Source: Patescibacteria group bacterium (GTDB taxonomy: Bacteria; Patescibacteriota; Gracilibacteria; JAHISY01). From it: a DNA stretch of 16,116 nucleotides. Under the pieces are notes generated by a model that saw only the letters and a list, made by a program, of their open reading frames with translations, had not been told where the DNA came from and did not search any database. The position numbers were made by a program, and so were the translations under genes. The DNA is taken from NCBI GenBank assembly GCA_018817365.1, contig JAHISY010000091.1, forward strand, positions 1 to 16,116. The letters are read 5' to 3'. This document shows positions 7,415 to 11,494 of the stretch, piece by piece (position 1 is the stretch's first letter; each line of letters begins with the position of its first letter).

Positions 7415-7420
7415 ATGGCT

Positions 7421-7426
7421 ATTTTA
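7421..7426 (-). promoter_or_regulatory. -10 promoter of the RelE antitoxin operon
   Basis: On the minus strand TAAAAT is followed by 6 nt (AGCCAT) and ATG at 7414. The hexamer includes the prfB stop codon (7424-7426). No Shine-Dalgarno is present. Confidence 0.55.
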
Positions 7427-8512
7427 ACCCATTTTTATTAAAAAGGCGCGCAAAAATTCCTCAATTTCGCCACTCAAAACTTTTTCGGGGTCGAAAGTTT
7501 CGAAGCCTGTCCGGGCATCTTTGACTCGTCGGTCGTCCAAAACATAACTGCGAATCGTATCGCCGCCGAAATCGGCTTTCACCGCTTTCCCTCGCAATTT
7601 CGCCTCTTCCGCCTCGCGTTCTTCCAGCTTTTTTTCGGCTAATCTTCCCCGCAAAACCTCCAAAGCTTTTTCTTTATTTTGATGCTGGCTGCGTTCGTTT
7701 TGGCAGCTCGCCACGATTCCGCTCGGCAAATGAGTGATGCGCACCGCTGACTCCGTCCGGTTGACATGTTGCCCGCCCGCGCTGCTCGCGCAAAAAGTGT
7801 CGATTCTCAAATCTTCATTGCGGATTTCAATTTCGTTGGTGTCTTTGATTAAAGGTAAAACTTCGACTTTCGCGAAACTCGTTTCCCGCGAGTGCGCGCT
7901 GTTGAATGGACTTCGCCGGACGAGGCGGTGCGCGCCCTTTTCGCCTTTCAAAAGTCCGAATGCAAACTCTCCGCGAATCTCCACCGTTGCGGATTTGATG
8001 CCCGCCTCCTCCGCCTCTGACTTCTCGAGAATTTTCGTTTCCCACCCCTTTTTCTCCGCGAATCGGAGATACATCCGCAGCAACATTCCTGCCCAATCCG
8101 CCGCGTCCACTCCGCCCGCGCCGACATTTATCGTGAGAATGGCATCGCGCGCATCGAATTCTCCGTTCAAAAAAAGCGTGATTTCCGCCTCGCGCAATTT
8201 TTCTTCAAATTTCTGCGCCTCGCTCCGCAATTCTTCCACCGCTTTTTCGTCCTCTTCTTTTACAATTTTTACAAGCTCGAGGAGATCGGCATGCTCCGAT
8301 TTTAATTCATCCCACACTGCCGCGATTTTTTTTAGCTGCGCGATTTCCCGCGAAACTTTTTCGGCTTTTTCTCGATTATTCCAAAAATCCAGAGAATTCA
8401 TTTCTTTTTCGAGCTGCGCAATTTTTTCTCGCGAATTCGCTTCCGCGAGATGCTGCTGCCCCTGCAAAATCAGCTCAGTTGATTCGTGAATAATTTGTTT
8501 GATATTTTGCAC
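7424..8512 (-). CDS. prfB: peptide chain release factor 2
   Basis: A 362-residue class I release factor that recognises UAA and UGA and triggers peptide release in the ribosome. The RF2-type tripeptide SPF is at residues 201-203 (RRSPFNSAHSRETSF), and the catalytic GGQ at 246-248 in SSAGGQHVNRTESAVRITH. A coiled N-terminal domain precedes these, and the C-terminal part has SYVLDDRRVKD. The whole gene is one uninterrupted frame, so the programmed frameshift known from E. coli prfB is absent. The GTG start at 8512 is supported by an extended -10 ending 7 nt upstream. Its presence supports UGA as a stop codon in this organism. Confidence 0.97.
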   Translation of the reverse strand: MQNIKQIIHESTELILQGQQHLAEANSREKIAQLEKEMNSLDFWNNREKAEKVSREIAQLKKIAAVWDELKSEHADLLELVKIVKEEDEKAVEELRSEAQKFEEKLREAEITLFLNGEFDARDAILTINVGAGGVDAADWAGMLLRMYLRFAEKKGWETKILEKSEAEEAGIKSATVEIRGEFAFGLLKGEKGAHRLVRRSPFNSAHSRETSFAKVEVLPLIKDTNEIEIRNEDLRIDTFCASSAGGQHVNRTESAVRITHLPSGIVASCQNERSQHQNKEKALEVLRGRLAEKKLEEREAEEAKLRGKAVKADFGGDTIRSYVLDDRRVKDARTGFETFDPEKVLSGEIEEFLRAFLIKMG

Positions 8513-8519
8513 TGAAGGG

Positions 8520-8528
8520 AGTTTAGCA
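8520..8528 (-). promoter_or_regulatory. extended -10 promoter of prfB, leaderless type
   Basis: On the minus strand TGCTAAACT is followed by 7 nt (CCCTTCA) and GTG at 8512. It starts 3 nt after the end of the purB-like remnant (8532). Confidence 0.6.
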
Positions 8529-8531
8529 AAA

Positions 8532-8573
8532 TCATTTCACCAGTCTCTCCGCAATCCCCGCATTTCCAAAAAA
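8532..8573 (-). pseudogene. second copy of the purB 3' end (remnant)
   Basis: Positions 8532-8563 match the true purB end at 8872-8903 at 27 of 32 bases, and all five differences are transitions. Read on the minus strand it gives GIAERLVK and a stop, against GIAERLVR and a stop in PurB. Upstream residues (LEFFGNA) do not match. It lies between a broken coiled-coil gene and prfB. It is either a duplicated purB end left by insertion of the intervening segment, or the tail of a lost homologue. Confidence 0.6.
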
Positions 8574-8589
8574 CTCAAGCCGCGTGTTT

Positions 8590-8808
8590 TTACGCGGGAT
8601 TATTATGAATGTGCTGTGAAATTGCCGATCGATTTTCCATTACTTCTACTCCCACCTTGCGAATTTCTTCAAGGAGTTCATCTTTTGCGTCTCCAGCCGC
8701 GCTTTCAATCCTTTTATTAAGCTGATTTTCGGTTTGTCCAACCTCGTCTTTGACGATTCTTTTGACAATTTAATCAATTGCAACGAGATCTTGTTGTGTG
8801 AGAGACAT
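8590..8808 (-). pseudogene. small coiled-coil protein gene with in-frame stop
   Basis: The frame starts MSLTQQDLVAID, meets TAA at codon 13 (8770-8772), and then continues for 59 well-formed residues (IVKRIVKDEVGQTENQLNKR onward to SQHIHNNPA) before TAA at 8590-8592. Composition after the stop is that of a charged coiled coil. The opening resembles the intact gene at 14965 (both have TQQDL near the N-terminus). A single change would restore the frame, so this is a recent nonsense mutation, a sequencing error, or an unusual recoding event. No useful restart codon lies soon after the stop. A 6-bp stem (8580-8585 with 8592-8597) sits at its end. Confidence 0.65.
8719..8736. repeat. 18-bp direct repeat, copy 1
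   Basis: AAGCTGATTTTCGGTTTG occurs here, inside the coiled-coil pseudogene (coding QTENQL), and again at 8844-8861. In the second copy the minus strand also reads QTENQL in another open frame, suggesting a piece of a related gene. Confidence 0.7.
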
Positions 8809-8843
8809 TTATTATTGAGGTTAAATAAACCGAGAGGTAGATC

Positions 8844-8861
8844 AAGCTGATTTTCGGTTTG
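8844..8861. repeat. 18-bp direct repeat, copy 2
   Basis: Exact second copy of the 8719-8736 word, located just downstream of the purB stop codon and outside any intact gene. Confidence 0.7.
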
Positions 8862-8871
8862 GATCAAATTT

Positions 8872-10221
8872 TCATCTCACCAACCTCTCCGCGATCCCCA
8901 CATATTTTTCCGGAGTGAGTTTTAGCAGTTTCTTTTTTTCTGCTTCCGGAATTTTCAAACTCTCCACAAATTCTCGAATTTTCTCGAGCGTGAGTTGCTC
9001 GCCGCGCGTGAGATTTTTCAACTTCTCATAACCTTGCGCATCTCCAGTTTTCCGCAGAATTGTCTGAATCGCTTCTCCCAGAATTTCCGGATGCTGCCGC
9101 AAATCTTCCGCGAGCTGCGCGCGGTTCACTTCGAGCTTCGCGATTCCCACCTCCAAACTCCGCCACCCCAAAAATGAATGACCGAACGCGACGCCGAGAT
9201 TTCGCAAAACAGTCGAATCGCTCAAGTCTCGTTGCAGCCGTGAAATCGGCAACTTCTCCGACAGGAAATTCAAAAGCGCGTTCGCGACGCCGAAGTTTCC
9301 CTCCGCGTTTTCGAAATCAATCGGATTTACTTTGTGCGGCATCGTGCTTGAGCCCACCTCGCCCTCTTTTTTCTTCAATTTGAAATAATCTCGCGAAATG
9401 TAATTCCAGCAATCTTGCGAGAAATCGAGAAGGATGTTGTTGAAATGTTTGATTTTATCAGCGAGTTCGACAATCCAATCATGCGGCTCGATTTGCGTCG
9501 TTTCGAGATTCGGCTGCAGTTTCAAACTTCTCACGAATTTTTTTGAAAAGACTTTCCAATCGACTGTCGGAAAAGCGATTTGATGCGCCGCGAAAGTTCC
9601 CGTCGCGCCGTTCATTTTCCCGAGAATCGGCTGATTGGCGATCCCTTCGATTTTTCGATTCAATCTTTCCGCGAAAACGAAAAATTCTTTGCCGAGCGTC
9701 GTCGGTGTGGCGGGCTGACCGTGAGTCCGCGCGAGCAGTGGAATTTTTTTCCACGTCCGCGCGCGGCGCAAAATCTCCGCGCGGATTCTTTTTATTTTTG
9801 GCAGAACTTCAAATTTTACGGCATCCTTCACCATCATCGCGTACGCGAGGTTATTCACATCTTCACTCGTGAGAGCGAAATGCAGGAAAGAGATTCGATT
9901 TTTGAGAGAAGTTTTTTGCAGTTTCTCCGCAAGAAAATATTCTACTGCTTTCACATCGTGATTCGTTTTTTCCTCGATTTTTTTAATCCGCTCCGCATCT
10001 TTTTCCGAAAAATTCTCGATGATTTTCTCCGCCAACTTTTTTTCGCTCGCGGAGAATTTCCGCACTTCCGAAATTCCCGCCTCCGCGCCGAGCGTCTCTA
10101 AATATTTCAACTCCACCGCGGCGCGGTATTTCAGCAGCGCGAATTCGGAAAAATATTTTCGCAACGGATCAAGCTTCCGCGCGTACCGACCGTCGAGAGG
10201 GGAGAGGGAAAGTAGGTTCAA
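8872..10221 (-). CDS. purB: adenylosuccinate lyase
   Basis: A 449-residue cytoplasmic enzyme of purine synthesis that cleaves SAICAR and adenylosuccinate, releasing fumarate. Family motifs are in order: TSEDVNN at residues 118-124, ARTHGQPATPTT from 164 with H167, and the lyase signature GSSTMPHKVNPIDFEN at 290-305. The length and the N-terminus LSLSPLDGRYARK match the E. coli-type PurB subgroup (456 residues). The start is TTG at 10221, which lies 2 bp after the Doc-like toxin stop, so the two are probably cotranscribed. No Shine-Dalgarno is visible. A diverged copy of its 3' end lies at 8532-8573. Confidence 0.97.
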   Translation of the reverse strand: MNLLSLSPLDGRYARKLDPLRKYFSEFALLKYRAAVELKYLETLGAEAGISEVRKFSASEKKLAEKIIENFSEKDAERIKKIEEKTNHDVKAVEYFLAEKLQKTSLKNRISFLHFALTSEDVNNLAYAMMVKDAVKFEVLPKIKRIRAEILRRARTWKKIPLLARTHGQPATPTTLGKEFFVFAERLNRKIEGIANQPILGKMNGATGTFAAHQIAFPTVDWKVFSKKFVRSLKLQPNLETTQIEPHDWIVELADKIKHFNNILLDFSQDCWNYISRDYFKLKKKEGEVGSSTMPHKVNPIDFENAEGNFGVANALLNFLSEKLPISRLQRDLSDSTVLRNLGVAFGHSFLGWRSLEVGIAKLEVNRAQLAEDLRQHPEILGEAIQTILRKTGDAQGYEKLKNLTRGEQLTLEKIREFVESLKIPEAEKKKLLKLTPEKYVGIAERLVR

Positions 10222-10223
10222 AT

Positions 10224-10667
10224 TTAAAAATTTGATGAACGAGGATAAAATCCTTTCCTAAATAAAGAAATTTTGAAAATATAATTGTAAATTAATTTTA
10301 CCATCCTGTCTTTTTCGTGGGGTTTTGAGTTGGCAATCTGTCTTAAAAATATGGCGGTCATCCCACCTTTCGAAACAAATTTTATAAAATCTTTGATAAA
10401 TTTTTCGGGAACTCCAGAATTTGTTTCTATAACTACAGTTAAAGTCGTGAGTGCAATTCGCTTGTTTCCATTTTGAAATGGATGATTTTTAACGAGTCGA
10501 TAAATCAAATTCGCGAGTTGTAAGATCGGATCATTGTTAAAATATTCAAGCTGTTCGATAACCGCGAGACAACTTTCAAGTTTGTGCGGAAAACGAGTCG
10601 TAAAATGAGGAATCGGTTCATCGTACTTCAAAAGAGCTTTTGCTAATTCATGCACAACGTCTTCCAT
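10224..10667 (-). CDS. Doc/Fic-family toxin
   Basis: Fic-fold protein with the Doc-type active-site motif HPFQNGNKRIAL; Doc phosphorylates EF-Tu, while Fic relatives AMPylate targets. I start at the ATG of MEDVVHELAKALL (147 residues), close to Doc size. The open frame extends to 10823, but the extra 52 residues are extremely Lys/Ser-rich and overlap out of frame a better candidate gene (10699-10836), so I treat the extension as a shadow. A start slightly upstream is possible because FRVDFVDLNF before the ATG resembles the family's first strand. The gene lies 2 bp before purB. A truncated RhuM gene lies upstream; RhuM and Fic domains are often fused or paired. Confidence 0.85.
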   Translation of the reverse strand: MEDVVHELAKALLKYDEPIPHFTTRFPHKLESCLAVIEQLEYFNNDPILQLANLIYRLVKNHPFQNGNKRIALTTLTVVIETNSGVPEKFIKDFIKFVSKGGMTAIFLRQIANSKPHEKDRMVKLIYNYIFKISLFRKGFYPRSSNF

Positions 10668-10698
10668 AAAATTTAGATCAACAAAGTCAACACGAAAG

Positions 10699-10836
10699 CT
10701 ATTCTTTTGCGAGCTTGGCGTAATCTTTGCGAAGGACTTTGACTGCGGTTTGGACTGTTTGTCGAAGCGAGGCTTTAGAGTAGCCCTTTTTTTGCTTGAC
10801 GATTTTCGTTTTTTTGGAAACATTTTTTAGATTCAT
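10699..10836 (-). CDS. putative 45-aa antitoxin of the Doc-like toxin
   Basis: The frame reads MNLKNVSKKTKIVKQK, then a helical segment (SKASLRQTVQTAVKVLRKD) ending YAKLAKE and TAG. This looks like a short basic leader plus an amphipathic helix, plausible for a Doc antitoxin. Its ATG lies 8 nt after a TAAAAT hexamer, like the leaderless genes in this window, and it ends 31 nt before the chosen toxin ATG. The alternative, that this DNA encodes the low-complexity N-terminus of the toxin, seems less likely. I recognise no named family; the assignment rests on position, composition and promoter spacing. Confidence 0.6.
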   Translation of the reverse strand: MNLKNVSKKTKIVKQKKGYSKASLRQTVQTAVKVLRKDYAKLAKE

Positions 10837-10843
10837 CGGAATT

Positions 10844-10888
10844 AATTTTAACGGGAAATTCATTTTAATCCAAGCTTTCGTTAAAATT
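10844..10888. promoter_or_regulatory. -10 and inverted repeat upstream of Doc module
   Basis: A minus-strand TAAAAT (10845-10850) precedes the antitoxin ATG by 8 nt. It sits in the left arm of a 10-bp perfect inverted repeat, AATTTTAACG (10844-10853) and CGTTAAAATT (10879-10888), with a 25-nt spacer. Such an arm over the -10 could be an autoregulatory operator, as is usual for toxin-antitoxin operons; this is inference. Confidence 0.4.
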
Positions 10889-10895
10889 TCATATT

Positions 10896-10939
10896 TAAAA
10901 AAAAGAAAACTGTTTCCCTCCTCTTTATCAAAGAGGGAA
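10896..10939 (-). terminator. possible Rho-independent terminator after the RhuM remnant
   Basis: On the minus strand TTCCCTC and GAGGGAA (10933-10939 with 10914-10920) can form a stem, with an alternative inner CTCTTT/AAAGAG pairing. It is followed four bases later by a T-rich tract (10909 down to 10897). It lies at the end of the RhuM frame. The same hairpin may instead be part of an interspersed repeat. Confidence 0.4.
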
Positions 10940-11407
10940 GGCGAAGCAGGAGTTTTTAAATTGCAGGAAAAAAGTAGAGACGGAGACTTGAGACAAGCGA
11001 AGCAGGTAGTTTAAAAAAATTAGAGGAGAGGTATGTGGGGTTTGCAATTTTCTCTCGACTGGGTTTCGGATAGAGTTTAAATGTGTGATCGGGATTTGTG
11101 CTAGGCGATTTGAATTGACACGGTAGCCAACGGAAATAATCGCATCGAGATTGTAAAACTTGGTTTGATAAGTTTTTCCGTCAGCGGCAGTATGTTCCAA
11201 AATGGAACTAACTGAGTTCTCGAAAAGCTCGCCTTCTCTGAAAATGTTTGTGAGATGTTTTGTGATTGCCGGTCGTTGTGTGCCAAAAAGTTCAGCAATT
11301 TGGTTTTGTGCGAGCCAAACAGTTTCTTTTTCCAGCTTCACATTCAAAGACATCTGCCCATCGGAAGCTTTGTAAATCACGATTTGACCAGTTGGTGGAT
11401 TTTTCAC
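10928..11407 (-). pseudogene. truncated RhuM-family gene
   Basis: Residues 1-101 match the RhuM family: IVIYKASDGQMSLNVKLEKE, the winged-helix-like AELFGTQRPAITKHLTNIF, REGELFENS, KTYQTKFYNLDAIISVGYRVNSNR. The family then normally continues with a Q(F)RxWA helix and a long C-terminal region, sometimes ending in a Fic domain. Here the match stops at about 11105, and the remaining 58 residues are unrelated; part of them is simply the antisense of a pheT-start copy (11049-11071). So this is a 3'-truncated gene fused to unrelated DNA. The GTG start has TAAAAT 6 nt upstream, so the remnant may still be expressed. Reported RhuM roles are vague. Confidence 0.75.
11033..11080 (+). pseudogene. fragment copying the pheT 5' coding start
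   Basis: A 15-codon frame, MWGLQFSLDWVSDRV then TAA, contains SLDWVSD in the same frame as the true PheT N-terminus. Bases 11049-11071 are identical (23 of 23) to 11502-11524 in pheT. It is preceded by AGAGGAGAGGT, the best Shine-Dalgarno-like sequence in the window. It could be the abandoned original pheT start separated by an insertion, or a displaced copy. Confidence 0.55.
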
Positions 11408-11413
11408 ACCTTT

Positions 11414-11419
11414 ATTTTA
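11414..11419 (-). promoter_or_regulatory. -10 promoter of the RhuM remnant
   Basis: On the minus strand TAAAAT is followed by 6 nt (AAAGGT) and GTG at 11407, the spacing seen for other genes here. It is divergent to the pheT promoter 64 bp away. Confidence 0.5.
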
Positions 11420-11482
11420 TCGTGAAAAACGCAGTTCGGAAATTTTATGTATTCGTAGAATGATTTCATTGTCTTTTTTCGC

Positions 11483-11488
11483 TAAAAT
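11483..11488 (+). promoter_or_regulatory. -10 promoter of pheT, leaderless type
   Basis: TAAAAT (as CGCTAAAAT) is followed by 6 nt (CCCGAA) and the GTG start at 11495. No Shine-Dalgarno precedes the GTG. Confidence 0.55.
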
Positions 11489-11494
11489 CCCGAA

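Noticed and set aside
8580..8597. CCGCGT/ACGCGG hairpin as a Rho-independent terminator
   Set aside because: The 6-bp stem has no following T-run on either strand; the A/T bases are in the loop.
8646..8867. Minus-strand 73-codon frame between purB and prfB
   Set aside because: It overlaps the coiled-coil pseudogene in another frame; the pseudogene frame has coherent coiled-coil composition and a natural start, this one does not.
10668..10823. 52-residue N-terminal extension of the Doc/Fic protein
   Set aside because: Low-complexity Lys/Ser composition and overlap with a better-supported small gene in another frame suggest a shadow.
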